Assembly: GCA_022264855.1 (NCBI GenBank)
Contig: JABYQU010000019.1
Coordinates: forward strand, 186,001-250,000
Origin: Lenzites betulinus
Lineage: Eukaryota > Basidiomycota > Agaricomycetes > Polyporales > Polyporaceae
Length of the DNA stretch: 64,000 nt
Direction: 5' to 3'
The position numbers and the translations under genes are program-made. The notes beneath the pieces are model-generated. The model was not told the DNA's origin. It saw nothing but the letters and a program-made list of their open reading frames with translations, and did not search any database. This document shows, piece after piece, positions 33,861 through 46,198 of this stretch. How positions within the stretch are numbered: position 1 is the stretch's first letter; each line of letters begins with the position of its first letter.

Positions 33861-34859
33861 CATCGGACTCATAGATCCAGGAGAAGATTGTGCGGCCGCC
33901 TTCGGGCTACTGGACAGGCTAGGGTGTAACGATACGCGAGTAAATACCCATCACGCATACAATTCATATACCTAGCCCCAGGTACTGTCGTGCCCTTCCA
34001 ACGCGTGCCAATGCTACTGGTCTTGCGCCCCTCTGGTTCCGCCGTGGTCTGCCAGTGGCGTCCATGATCCCGCTCCCAATTTGGCTATCTCTTACATATA
34101 GGCGGCCGGCGAAGCCTCTATTGACCGAGAAGATGAGAAGACGAGAAGACGTGGTTGTGGCGTCAGTACTTGGCTGCGCGGGTGCTTTCCGGAGTCGTTC
34201 TCCCCGCGCGGTGGCGCATCATCGTAAGATTCAACCAAAGGCTGGAGAGTTGGGTCAGTCACCGAGCTTCTCTGGCTATTGCAATCAGCTAATAAATCAC
34301 TCAAGAAAGGGGGGTATGCTGAGACCGTGAGTATCGACAAGCTACTAGTCCCTGGATGGCGGTGGTCATATATGGATGTGTTCTCCAGGAACGCGGAGCA
34401 AACATACCGGGCGAACTTCAGGTTCGAACGGTGTAGAGTCATGATGACTCGGAGCTGAGAGCGGTAGCGTTCCCTGCGGAACAGGTGGAAGAGCGGTGAT
34501 TCCGATGTTAGTTCTTCTCGAGAGTGACCCTCTTACATGAAAGAAATCCGCCTTCTTCGTGTATATGGGCGGCACGTCCCTTAACTGGTGCCCCGGCAAC
34601 GGTAGTCTAGAAGCACCATATACAGGCACCGCATTCTACATCTTCGCATGTAGTTCCGAGAATCTTCTAAACATATCAACACTCACCAACAGTGAGGACA
34701 TGGGCAGCGATATCACGGGTGCAGACGCAGCTGTTCCTACCTGATAATCCGGCGGAAAACAGAGAGAACACCGTCTCGCTACATTTCCTGCACCCATTCT
34801 ACACCCACAAAACCTGTTCCATCCATACACCGTTGTTGACTGTGCCATATTACAGTATC
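33861..34859. other. Interval without a supported gene
   Basis: Short frames on both strands, none recognised. One - strand frame (34366-34629) is moderately protein-like (HVRGSLSRRTNIGITALPPV) but isolated. A ggttcgaac sequence near 34420 resembles a tRNA B box but has no matching acceptor stem. Confidence 0.35.
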
Positions 34860-36197
34860 ATGCCAGCCATTAGAACACAAAGACACACGCCACGCCGCAC
34901 TGGTTATACTCCACCCAGCAAATGGTTGGAGGCCAAGCTCAACACTCTAGAGGTAGCGTGGAACAGCAAGTAAGTGACGCCACACCGCTGAATGGACATA
35001 GGGACGTGAGTGTTTCTCCGTCATGGAGATGGGGCCCATCGTCGGTCAGGTTGGTGAGCCCGCAACGCCACCGTTGGTTGATACACGGTGGTATGAGTCC
35101 ATGGAAACTCCTGAAGAGGCGAGTCGAAAGACTGACGATCCATTGCACAATGAGCAATCACTAACGGAAATATACGACAGGACACCCCGGTCGGACACCA
35201 CCCTCAGGCTCTTTGTACTTGCTGGGGACACCACGATACCCTCCCGCCCCCATGGGTTTCCACTGACGGCGGCGGCGATATGGGATTTCTTGTGGATTCG
35301 CGCAGGGGCTCCACATACTCCGCCCATCCAACCGTCTCACAGGAGCCATTGCTTGCATACGGTGGCCACACGAGTCCAAACGGGGGGTGGCATACACTCG
35401 AGATGCAGCAAGTTGAGTACATGGCACCTAGTGCTTCTGGGAGTGACTCGTACTGCGGCTACCTGGAAACACAGGACCCATTCCCGTCCCAGTCATGGCC
35501 GGTCGTCGAAACCTCCGACCACGTTGTGCCCCTTTTCTCGCCATGGCACCTGCCGGGTGTAGAGAGCGGGCACAACTCGATCAAAAATACAAACAAAGGT
35601 GCAGCACAGGGCGTGCAGCACCACTTTGGTTGCACATCGATTGAGCTGTGCGCTCCCAACACACACGTTCATTTCAATTACAGCCAACCAGCTACCGCAA
35701 TACCCCATGAGTGGAGCAGCCATGATATGGCGACCGGCGAGGAATTCTACAACTCAAGCTGGGACCAGCCCAAGAACGATTGGAGCATACCATCGACACA
35801 GTACTATCAGTCAGACATCTGTGGTGATCTCCATCCTCAGCAGACAATGTCGGATTTCGAATTCATGACCACAGTCTATCCCGAGTTTGGTGAAGCCATT
35901 CAGTACTCGGAGGCCGAGTTTGCCGAAGAACTCCTCTTTCAACAGGCAGGCGAGTTGGGCTTCGAGCACATGGCCGCAGCCTACCCGGGTTTTGGTGAAG
36001 CAGAGTTTGCCGAAGAACTCCTTACTCAACAGGAAAACTCGGGCTTCGAGCCCATGGCCGCAGCGTACTGGAACTTCGAGGTGTCCTCGATGGCACACAA
36101 CGGAGCTGATTGGAACATGAACACGCATGCGACGGACCTGTACTCCTGGCATGTTGAAACCGCGGACATCAACGCTCGATTAGCTTGTGGTATCTGA
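34860..36197 (+). CDS. Hypothetical acidic protein with 29-residue internal repeats
   Basis: Not recognised. A plausible first exon begins at 34860 (MPAIRTQRHTPRRTGYTPPS...), is basic, and ends at a gtaagt donor at 34970. Exon borders between 34970 and 35180 are unresolved. From about 35182 (after acgacag) one frame is open to the TGA at 36195. It reads DTLPPPWVSTDGGDMGFLVD, then SRRGSTYSAHPTVSQEPLLA, and becomes rich in acidic and aromatic residues. The C-terminal part has repeats: EFMTTVYPEFGEAIQYSEAE, FAEELLFQQAGELGFEHMAA, AYPGFGEAEFAEELLTQQ, FEPMAAAYWNF. Acidic-aromatic repeats of this kind can act as transcriptional activation regions, but this is only inference; no DNA-binding domain is visible. 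Confidence 0.5.
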
Positions 36198-36550
36198 TTC
36201 CGCTGAGCCCCTTGGTCGACACGAGAGGACAGGGAGGGATGGTACCAATGGAGGTGTCGCCTAGATCGAACAGTTTTCGCGGGGTGAGAGCTATTCCAAA
36301 GGTCCAAAGGATCATGTCGCAGTGTACACCGTTTAGACAGGAATACCAGCTTACATGCAATATAATGGCTAGTAACTTTGAACCTACAGGTAGATGGCGA
36401 GTAGCAGAACGAGGGCAAGAGCAGAGTTGATCGACGTCGATCGATCATATGCATGACTGTACTTAGTTCACGTCAATCTTATCTGATAAGCCGCCCAATT
36501 GCACTCCCAGTTCATTGACTCTTCCTCCTCTTACATATATTTGGCGACTA

Positions 36551-38176
36551 TTACAGATCATTTATAACTACGACGTTCGTGACTGACCGTTGCAAATTGT
36601 CCAAGACCATACTTGGGACGGCGATGCTCGTCTCCAAATACTCAAGAGGTGCCCCCGCGGCCGCCCGCGCGGCACAACACCTCTCTATGCGCCAGAACTC
36701 GTCCACAGAAGGCTCCTTGCCGCGCCACACGATGGACCACCGTTGCAGCTTTGTGCACCGCAGGTTTCCCCCAGCCGAGCAGGGCGCCAGCGCAGCGGCT
36801 ACGCAGTCCGCAATTTCAGGGTGAACCTCCACGCTGAGCTGGACGATATTGGCCACGGCGTCAAACAGGCCATCGAACTGCCCTTGAGCGAGCGGTAAGG
36901 GTCCCTGGCTCGCCCACTTGACGATTGAGAGTTCGAGATGCTCGAGGGCGGGTAGCGGGACGGCCACTAGGCCTTCGTAGAGATGGGTATGGAGCAGCTC
37001 TTCGGTGTGGACAACGCCGTCATATTCGATGGTCAGATACGGGTCGTCCACCTCGATTGTAACCCCGCGATTGGGTTGCACGTACACGCGCGCGTGTAAG
37101 GTAGCGGCGGCGATGTGCTGAAGCGAGATATTGTGCTCGTAAAGACAGGATGGAGCGTAGCCTGTGAAGTATAGGCCGACTTCGGTGGTGGCGGGGAAGG
37201 AGATATAGGCGAGAACGGTGAAGGCACCGCGGGCGTGTTTTTCCACGCTGAGGAGCAGTTCTCTGAGGCGGAAGAGCGAGATTGGGAGGATCCCGAGCGG
37301 AGGCACGTCGCTGTTCTCTTCAAAAGTGGGGACGCGAAGCTGTAAGACCTCGAGAAGAGGACTGCTCTTCAAAGTGAAGAGGAGAGCTTCCAAGGAGGGC
37401 GCCGGTCCGGAAGAGAGCTCGAGTCTAACCAGACCTTCAAAAGGCATCCACATCAGTGGTATTCGTCTCGCGTGCAGGACGCGCACAGACATCGGGTTGA
37501 TGTTCAACATGCGAATAAAGGGGCTCGGAGTTGTGGTAACGTCGAGTCCTTCATCCAGCCAGAGCTTCTGCAGACGGGGGATCGGGGAGTGTGACAGAGC
37601 CTCCAAAACCACGCTAGCGCCTCGGTAGGGAAGAACAACGCCGAGTTCGCGGATGCGTTCAGAGAGGTCGGCCACTTCGGTGGCTACAGCGAGAAAGTCG
37701 AAAATGAGACTCTGAGAGATGCTTTCAGAGCTCGGAGCCGTTGTTGACTTCGTGAACAGGATGGAGAGCAGTAAATTCTGGGAGCGTTCGACGAAGGTGT
37801 TCAGCAGCATCCTGTTCTGGAACGTCCCGGTGATACGGATAAGGCTCCAGAGGCGGGGTGAAGCCAGAGCGAACGCCCGCCAGCGTGAACAAACATGGGA
37901 CAGCACAATGGGAGCTGCCCATGAGGAGAGTTTCCCTGTTCGCGCGTCTCCCGTATTGTCCTGTTATTGTAGGAAGTGAGCTTAGAATCAGCAAAGGTAC
38001 GACTGACAATGATAACAGCGACGACTTGCCAGTGGCGCAGGGCAGTCATATGGGACGTCGTCCGAACCTCCTGGAAAGCATATTTGGCTTTGAAGAATTC
38101 CAGATATCTCGTACAGTATGTCGTCAGACAAGCGAGAGATTGGAGAAGAGGTCTGACTCAGAGGTTGCATGGCTGA
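36551..38176 (-). CDS. F-box protein with leucine-rich-type C-terminal region
   Basis: Typical Agaricomycete F-box protein. The start at 38176 gives MQPLSQTSSPISRLSDDILY followed by EI, the first half of an F-box. After an intron, whose donor is uncertain, comes IVLSHVCSRWRAFALASPRL followed by WSLIRI, the second half. The remainder is a single long exon (to the TAA at 36551) with regularly spaced hydrophobic strands such as IPRLQKLWLDEGLDV, LVRLELSSGPAPSLEALLF, LLEVLQLRVPTFEE and ALEHLELSIVKWASQ, ending SVTNVVVINDL. This is the usual degenerate LRR layout of these proteins, which expand lineage-specifically and are presumed SCF adaptors. The region between exons contains an unexplained open stretch (38010-38110), so the 5' model is provisional. 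Confidence 0.7.
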
Positions 38177-38699
38177 TGAAACCAAAGATGTGGTGTGCCG
38201 GTCAGAGCGGGGACGGGCGTTGTCGAAGGATGCGGGAGGACCACAGCATATCAAGCCTTTCAACTATTGTTGCATCCGCGGATTTATGTCGATCCAAAGA
38301 TGCATGTATCATGTCATGCAAGGTTGGCGGCAAGGACTGACCCGAGACTGAGACCAAAGAGTGCAATATTGATGTTTGAGAGTCTTAGAGTAGCGACATT
38401 TAGTGATAGTCTTCGGAGGCGCGCGCCGAACACTAGCCTGACCAGCGCTTAACGTTATGGCGCTGGAAGCGCCAGTAGTAGTACTCCAGAGGAACTCTAT
38501 CGCGTCCTACTACATCCTACACACCGAGACAGCTACGAAACCCTTGCTTGTGCACTGGCATAACTTCTGTGTGCTCGATAAAGGGCCGTTATACTAAAAT
38601 TACACCTGCGGCTTGCTATTGCTACCTTGTCCACCCTAGAATTGAACGTCTCGGCGTCCTCCAACTTGCTAAAGCCTGAGACTACCGAGTGCTATTAGG

Positions 38700-41600
38700 C
38701 GTGATGGATACGTATGTGGCTGATACTTCGTCTTGCTGCTATGCGTGCTGAGCGACTGTCTGAAGCCTAGAGCTCAATATCCGTCAACTCATCTTTTCGG
38801 ACCTCGCCGCCAGCGTCGGCGAAGTCAAGACTGAAATTGCCGATAGCTCTGTTCTATCTGCTGTTGACTTAATCACTTCTAAGGTCAAAACGCGAGATGT
38901 AGAGCTTGATGGCGCATATGATGGTACAGAAGACATCGTAGAAGAGAGGGTCTTCATGGTATGCGGCCCGTATTCTCGTATCAGTGGTTTGTCTCACAGC
39001 CGCAGCCAAACTCCCGAGTACAGTGCAACATCGGCTTTGCTGAGCTAGCGGTCAACCTCCCCCACGCACATGTCAATGACACTGTGCCAGTGTTGGTGGA
39101 CATACTCCGCGACGTCCCCTACATTGACTTCGACCGGTGTTTATCCTGGGATGGTGCGTCGCTTTCTACATACGGAAGCCGTGAAGTTGCGTATGAAGAC
39201 ATTGGCAGAATGGGCTATGCCCGATCAGCTCGTGTCAATGACCGTCACGGCACTCCTGCGCACCGCAAGCGCCTATCCAGAGCACAGAGCCAGTGCCTTC
39301 GAAGCCATCGTGGACTTCGTCAAGGATATTGTTCAGCGTTTCAAGTCAGCAGACGGTAAGTGATAGTCACCGGTCGGAGAGACACGTTAACTCAATACTG
39401 TCTGGGGAAGCCTTCGACGTTGTGACCCAATATGCTCCCTCATTCCACGGGCTTTACAGGGCGATCATCTCTATTCCTTTCGACTGGGCCCCAGAGGAGT
39501 GGTGTCTGTTAGCGCAGCACATGAATCAACTCTTCGAAGCCGACGTTGTGGAACGCCTCGATCGCTTGCCTGTCGATGCATTGTCTAGCGTCGGGGAAGA
39601 CATTGAGAAGATCGAGTTCATGCAGACTCTCATTTCCCGCTATGTGTCACGCGGTCGCCCACTGAGCGGTTACTTCATCGTATGCTGCATAATTGAGGCG
39701 CAGTGGACAATTCTAGCGCAAGCACTGGGAAGAGCCTATTCCGCAGAGGACCTGATTTCCACGCACGAAGAAGCTGAAGCTGCAAACCTGGCTTGGCAGA
39801 AACTTCTGCGTTATGGCATTCCTGGCTCAGGGTTCTCTGATGACGGTGAAAGGACGGTCTTACGCCGCACGATGAAGAGCGCATTGCAGACGTTCTCCAC
39901 ACTCCTCGTCCAAATCCAAGAAATGGATTCTGATCCTGCGGAGGATAGCTACTGCTGGGAGACTATGTCTGAAAGCTTGGTAGATTATTGCCCCAATCAA
40001 GCGTGTCGTTCAGCTCTAACGATTACCCACAGAAACTTGCTGCTGTCTGTTGTGCCGCACTAGACGAGCTGGACACCAACCTCTATGATCGCGTGAAGAC
40101 TCTGTTAAGTGCCGACTCCCCCATATTCGACAACATGGTTCAGGAGTCGGCGTTGAAGTCCACAGCGATTCTTGTCCGACAGTAGGTCTCTTTCCCCCTC
40201 GTACGAAAGTGCCTTACCTCAACGTCATCAGCTTTCCCGATACAGCCGCTGCCATGGCGGGTCATCTTCGCCGCTTTGTCACGTCTCCGCTATCGATCTT
40301 CGAGTTCGAATTTGCGTCAACCGCACACACCCCGTCACCTCTACTCGCCGCTGCGAGATGCTTGTCGCTATGCATCGATGTAAGCCTCCGCCCCTTGTTC
40401 TACCATCTTGTACTAACTATTATGTAGCTTGCCCCTGGGGACGATCTCATCATGTCGTACATGTATTCTCTGCTGAATTACATCGCAGCAACCAGCAAGA
40501 ACATCTTCGAAACAGCAAGCGTTTTATCGATGAACCTTGGAGACGTCGAGGATTTCGATACACTGCGTTCTGTCGAAACTGGGCTACGGGGCCTCTCGGA
40601 AGACGAAAAGCGCACCGTCGGCATAAGCACTATTTCGGTGGCGACGCGACTCGCTTTAGAGAGCAAGTCCGAGGAAGTAAGGATTATTGATTCAGGTCTC
40701 ACTTGTACTTGGAGTAGCTGACTCGTCCCTTGCTAAGGTCACCCGCCTGACGGTTTCCATGCTGTTGCAGAGAATGCGTTCCGCGGAGCCCACAGTGGAG
40801 GCCGCGATCGCATATAATCTCGTCGATCTGGCACTCACTGCCCCACAGAGCTCCTTCCTAGATATAATACGTGCTTTTTCGTCTATCAACCGCTCGGCGA
40901 ACCTGGATGACACACGTTTCTCCAACAACATGGTGCGCTAGCTGTGTTATCTGCGACTGAATGTAAGCTTACAACACTCATGTGGGTAGGTCCTTGCGGC
41001 TCAGACGAGGTTGGCCAAAGAACTGCGTGGTCGCGTCGACTTGTACCAGATCTACCTGATGGAGCTTCTCACTCTCTTCGCGGACAAAGGAGTTGCCATT
41101 CAGAATGCTGCGATATCCAATCATCATGCAAAGGTACCGTCTCCTTGTATCTTCGTCTTTCATGTACTGATCATGAACATCGTATAGCTGGAAGAAATGT
41201 CAGAACAGCTTGCCTCTCTTCTGTTGCCAATCGATGCACTCCTCAGCCACAGCGACTTCGAGATTGGACCAGACGTCTCGTACAACGTCGTGACACTCTT
41301 CCGTAACATGTGGTTCTTGTGCGTTGTTTTCGGATTCACCTCGCCTCCGGAGCATGGGCATACCCCGATGGACTGGCGCCAACCCGCTCTTGCGCGCATT
41401 GCCGCTCACACGCCTCCAATCGTGCTCGAGGAGGCCCACGATACCATCGTGAGCGATCTCGAGTACAACACCGTCATCCGACAGGAATACGTCGAGACTG
41501 TCATATCGAGGCATCGCGCGCTGCTCACCAAGCATGTGCCACTGCGCGCGGGCGAGGTGCGCTCTCTTTTGCCCGGACAAGTGCTCTTCTTGCTTGCCAT

Positions 41601-44600
41601 GCACGACATCGAGAGCATGCGCTCCGCCACTGGCCTCCCGTCGTCGCTCGTCTGGTACTTCGTCAACAAGGGAGTTAACAAGACCACAGGCCTGCTGTTG
41701 TGCATGGAGTCTGTCGCAGAGAAGGTTATCCGTGGCTCGATCTCGGACCTCAACGGACAGGCGGCGAAGCAGGCACTTCCAAGTGGGCTATCACGAGAAC
41801 TTCGGGTATTGCTCGTCGCGAGCACTCACCGTATCCCCAAGGCGCGCGAGATCGCGGCGCGGTATCTGAATAGGTTGATTACGTCGTTCCCATCCCTGAT
41901 GTGCGACCCGCCGCTGGTGTTTGCAATCCTCGAGGTTCTGACGCTCTTGCGCCAAGCGACGGAGAACGAATTCTTGGATGAGGTTTGTCGAGTTTTGCTA
42001 TCGTTTTTACCTTGGCGATGACTGACTGTGCACCTGTTGGATGTGTAGGACAACCCGATCTACGTCTACTACTCGGATCGCGTCAAGCTCACTTTGAACC
42101 TTTCGGATAACTACGCCGCGCGTAACCAGATGCTCTCGCAGCTGCAGCGGGATGCAAACACGTGGTTCGAGCTGGCTCTCAGTCGGGCTCCGATGGAGCT
42201 TCATTCTACGCTACAGGTTGCCTATCCTTCACCATATTGCCAATATGCATTAACCCTGCGTCTTGCAGAAATACTTGGCTACACTCCATGTCTCGTCCTT
42301 CGCCGAAGCCTCTGAGCTAGGCGCATCCATCGCTGTGCAATGGGCGAAGGCTATTGGACCGATTGATAGGAAACTATGTGCGTACGCGTTGTTTGACGAG
42401 CACAATTTATGCTTACGATCAGGAACGGATAGCATCGTTGTCGTCCCTATCTTCTTCGAAGCCTGATCGCGCCAAGACGATGACCAGTCAACTTACTTCG
42501 AAGGGATACTTCTCCGGGGAGGCCGTCGGCTTCCGCTTTGGACGTGTCAGCGGTGAGAGCGGCTTTGGTTCGCTATCGCCAGTCGATGTACTGAATTACG
42601 ACACCAGGCCTTGACGGCTTGGAGGACCCACAGAGTTTCGTACCCAAACAAGAGATCGAGATCCTCAAGAACAGGATATCCAATACGATTGCTGACATAC
42701 GGGAGAAGAGGAGCACGCTCAAGATTGCCGACCTTAAGCGTCTCCTCTTCAGGGCAGCGTCTACATTGATCTTCATTGAGCAGGTATGCTCTTGCCCTTG
42801 TCAGCTTTCCTCCTTAAGCTGATCGGCCTGTAGTGGGACTATGATCTTGCTCACTATCTTGTCGCTCTTCCGTTCGAGGCCTTCACCCAGTCTGCGGTCT
42901 CTGCAGGCATCGAACTGTGGTCTTGGGTCATAGCAGAGAAGCCGGAGTATGAGGTCACGCTCATGTCCGAGATTGCCGCTGCTTGGGAGATCACCATCAA
43001 GCAGGGCAAGGGTATGTTCGCAAAGAGTCAGAAGTGAGTGAGTGCAAACTGTATCAATTCTCGTCGCTTACCCCGTTACACAGCTACGTCGATCCGTTCC
43101 TCCACGAAATCCAGTACAGTCCCACCGACAAGGCCACCATTGACCGCGCTGCGCGGGCGGTCAATAGACTGCTTGCCCCCCATACTCTGATCTTGCAGCT
43201 CTTGTTTAGCAGGCTACAGGCTGCCAGGTACAGACGACCTGGACTTATGCTGCTCTTTCAAGATTTAGCTCTGTCTTCTGCACGCGCATACCACTCTATC
43301 TGGTGAGCTTAAACGTCTGCAGGTTGCAACTTCGGCCTGACATTTGATCGTAGCACTCATCCCCTCGCGCGAGAGGCTCGATTTGCCTTCCTTCTGTTCG
43401 GTTTCGAAGCGCTCAAGAGCTCGTTCTTGGACGTCTTTTGTGAACATCAGCTGAGACTTAGTCTATATCATGCCGCTTACTCCTGGTTTGCTGTGCGACC
43501 TCTGTAAGTCTAAAGCATCAAAGTTGCGTTCAAAGGTCCGGCTCACATTCTATGCAGGTGGTCGTACGGGTCGAACCGCGTGCAGGTGGACGCGGACATC
43601 AAGCTGCTGTCCGAGTTCTTATCATACCTGCAAGCTGACACGATCAGAGGGTATCCCGCCATCTCGAGTCTTGCCCCGGCGCATGCACCTTCACAGCCGT
43701 CTCGTGAGTACCGCATACAGATCACTCAATGCATCTCTGAACAAAACTCCAGAGTACATCGCCGCACTCAAGAACCTTATCCCTCCGTTACGCCTGCTTG
43801 TGGAGAACGAAGTCTTCCGCCTGACAGTTTGGATCAATCCGGCCAACGACCCTAAACGAGGGGCAGACCACATCTGCCAGCTTGAGAAGACCATGCTTGA
43901 CGTAAGCCTCAGGCTTTGCTCCCGTGAAAGATCTCTCAACGTGTATTAGAGCTCGTGGATAAGCGCAATACGCAAGACATGGGAGATCGACCCGGCAATA
44001 GCGGTTTACTTTACCGAACGGTTCAACTACCCAATCGTGCAATCCGAAGTGGGACGCCTGGTCCGATCCAGCACACCTGACGTCCTGGACGTGCCAGAAG
44101 CTCTGCGCTTCCTTGTTGGCGAGAAGCTGGATCTCAGCGTGCAGCGTGATCTGAGAGTGCGTCTTGCCTGTTGCCACGGTGTACCCAAGCTGACCTTGAG
44201 CCAGTATCTTCTTCTGTGGGCTCCTGTGGCACCAGTGGTCGCCATCACATACTTTGAGCGGCGCTACAACAATCACCCCCAGCTGCTGCAATACGCTCAC
44301 AGGGTCCTAGAGCAACACCCGGTGGGCCTGACGTTCTTCTTCGTGCCTCAGGTTGTGCAAGCTCTGCGGTACGATGACCTCGGTAAGCTACATGCCTCAG
44401 CATAAGAGAATACATTCCTGACATTTGCCTACAGGCTATGTTGCAAGGTTTATCTTCGAGACCGCGAAGATCTCCCAGCTCTTCTGCCACCAAATCATAT
44501 GGAACATGAAGGCGAATTGTTACCGAGACGATGCTTGCGAACAGGTACGGAGCGCGTTCGTTGACAAAATGTCATACTCATGACGATGAATTTCTTAAGG

Positions 44601-46198
44601 AGGACCCGGTCAAGCCTACGTTGGATAGGATGACTGACCTGGTCGTGGAGTCACTTTCCGGGGAAGCACGCGCCTTCTACGATCGCGAATTCGGATTCTT
44701 CAACGAGGTGACGTCGATTTCGGGCAAGCTCAAGCCTTACATCAAGAAGACCAAGCCGGAGAAGAAGGTTGGCGATTAAAGCTCTTCGGTACGCTGTAGT
44801 GCTCACGTATTCCACAGGCGAAGATCGACGAGGAAATGGCGAAAATCCGTGTCGAAGTCGGGGTCTATCTCCCTAGTAATCCCGACGGCAAGGTTGTCGA
44901 CATCGACAAGAAGTCTGGACGTCCCCTGCAAAGCCATGCCAAGGTGGGAGCATCGATGCACTCTGGAATAGCATGCCAAAGACTGACATTCTCATTAGGC
45001 GCCCTTCATGGCCACTTTCAAAGTGCGGAAGGAACGAATCGTCGTTAGCAACAACCCCGACAATGTCATCGAAGCCGACGGACAGGGTAAGGAGGAACTG
45101 GAGGAGTACGACATCTTGCAACAAGCGATCTTCAAGGTTGGCGACGACTGCCGTCAAGACATGCTTGCATTGCAGGTCATCGCAATGTTCAAGAACATCT
45201 TCACGAGTGTCGGATTGACGCTCTATCTCTTCCCGTACCGCGTCACGGCGACTGCCCCCGGTTGCGGTGTGATTGACGTCGTGCCCAATGCGACCTCCCG
45301 CGACGAGATGGGAAGGGCGAAGGTCAACGATCTGTTAGACTTCTTTGTTGCCAAGTATGGTGGCGAAGATACGATCGAGTTCCAGCGGGCGCGGCTCAAC
45401 TTCATCCAGTCCATGGCAGCCTACTCTGTGGCATGCTACATCCTGCAGATCAAAGATCGTCACAATGGAAACATCATGATCGACGGCGAGGGGCATATTG
45501 TACACATTGGTATGTCCCCGTTTGCTTCCAGGCAACGTCCGGTACTGATGATATGAACAGACTTCGGCTTCTTGTTCGACATAGATAAGTGTTCATTTCC
45601 TCCAGGTCTTATCGAGCCAGGCTGACCAACGCCCATCGAATGTTCACGTCCTGGAGTGCGTCAAACCCATTGTATGATTATGTCTGCTACTAACGACTGA
45701 CGACGTCATTAAGGGTGTCAAATTCGAACCCAACTCGTTCAAGCTCACCCACGAGATGGTCGTCCTGATGGGCGGGCGCTACTCGCAAGGATATCTGCTG
45801 TTCCAACAGCTCACCATCAAGGCCTTCCTTGCTATACGCCCGCATACCGACCAGATTGTCAGCACTGTACAACTGATGCTCGACACCTGCCTGCCCTCTT
45901 TCAAGGGCGAGCCTACGATGAAGCGCTTGAGGGAGAGGTTCGCACTGCACCTGAACGAACGTCAAGCCGCCGACTACATGATGGCAATCGTCCGAAACGC
46001 TCATGAGAACGTCCGGAGCACCGCGTACGACGAGTTCCAGAGGGTAAGTCACTTGATATTGTGTTCAGTCGCTCTCAGTGAGCTTACACGGACCCTGCTG
46101 CGCCGTATAGCTCCAGAACGGTGAGACTTTCCCTCTTGCGGGCGGGGTTTTGGGTGAAGGTACTAACGCATATAATCATAGGTATCCCGTACAAGTAA
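38700..46198 (+). CDS. STT4: Phosphatidylinositol 4-kinase III alpha (STT4)
   Basis: Makes PI4P at the plasma membrane from phosphatidylinositol and ATP. More than 15 exons cover the helical-repeat body: IFSDLAASVGEVKTEIADSS, NIGFAELAVNLPHAHVNDTV then PVLVDILRDVPYIDFDRCLS, SYNVVTLFRNMWFLCVVFGF and QPALARIAAHTPPIVLEEAH. The lipid-kinase-unique/PIK region includes VPEALRFLVGEKLDL and RYNNHPQLLQYAHRVLEQHP. The C-terminal kinase domain contains MATFKVRKERIVVSNNPDNV, IFKVGDDCRQDMLALQVI, the catalytic loop IKDRHNGNIMIDGEGHIVHI, activation segment DFGFLFDIGPGGVKFEPNSF, and it ends RLQNGIPYK with TAA at 46196-46198. All catalytic residues are present. The activation segment is assembled across an AT-AC intron and an 8-nt microexon (see separate entries). 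The true start is not resolved; it lies between about 38450 and 38790. Confidence 0.93.
45585..45647 (+). other. Predicted AT-AC intron in STT4 (U2-like splice sites)
   Basis: The exon ends ...GACATAG (codons D I + g). The 63-nt intron begins ataagt and ends ttcac, with a branch-site-like ctgac at 45622-45626. This is the only simple way to restore the conserved DIGPGGVKF, because it places the following 8-nt exon exactly in phase. ATAAGT is the major-spliceosome donor with A instead of G at +1, and the terminal C is the matching change at the 3' end, as in known U2-type AT-AC introns. Confidence 0.7.
45648..45655 (+). other. 8-nt microexon in STT4
   Basis: The bases gtcctgga code G-P-G with the preceding phase-1 g. 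They are followed by a gtgcgt donor, and then by a 58-nt intron with a ctaac branch site and attaag acceptor before ggtgtcaaattc (G V K F). Length 8 is exactly what the flanking phases need. Confidence 0.72.

Noticed and set aside
34415..34440. tRNA-like B box ggttcgaac
   Set aside because: No A box at the right distance and no acceptor or anticodon stem can be drawn.
45585..45647. Idea that the AT-AC intron is a minor (U12) spliceosome intron
   Set aside because: The donor ataagt lacks the long U12 donor consensus (atatcctt) and the branch region lacks tccttaac, so a U2-type explanation fits better.
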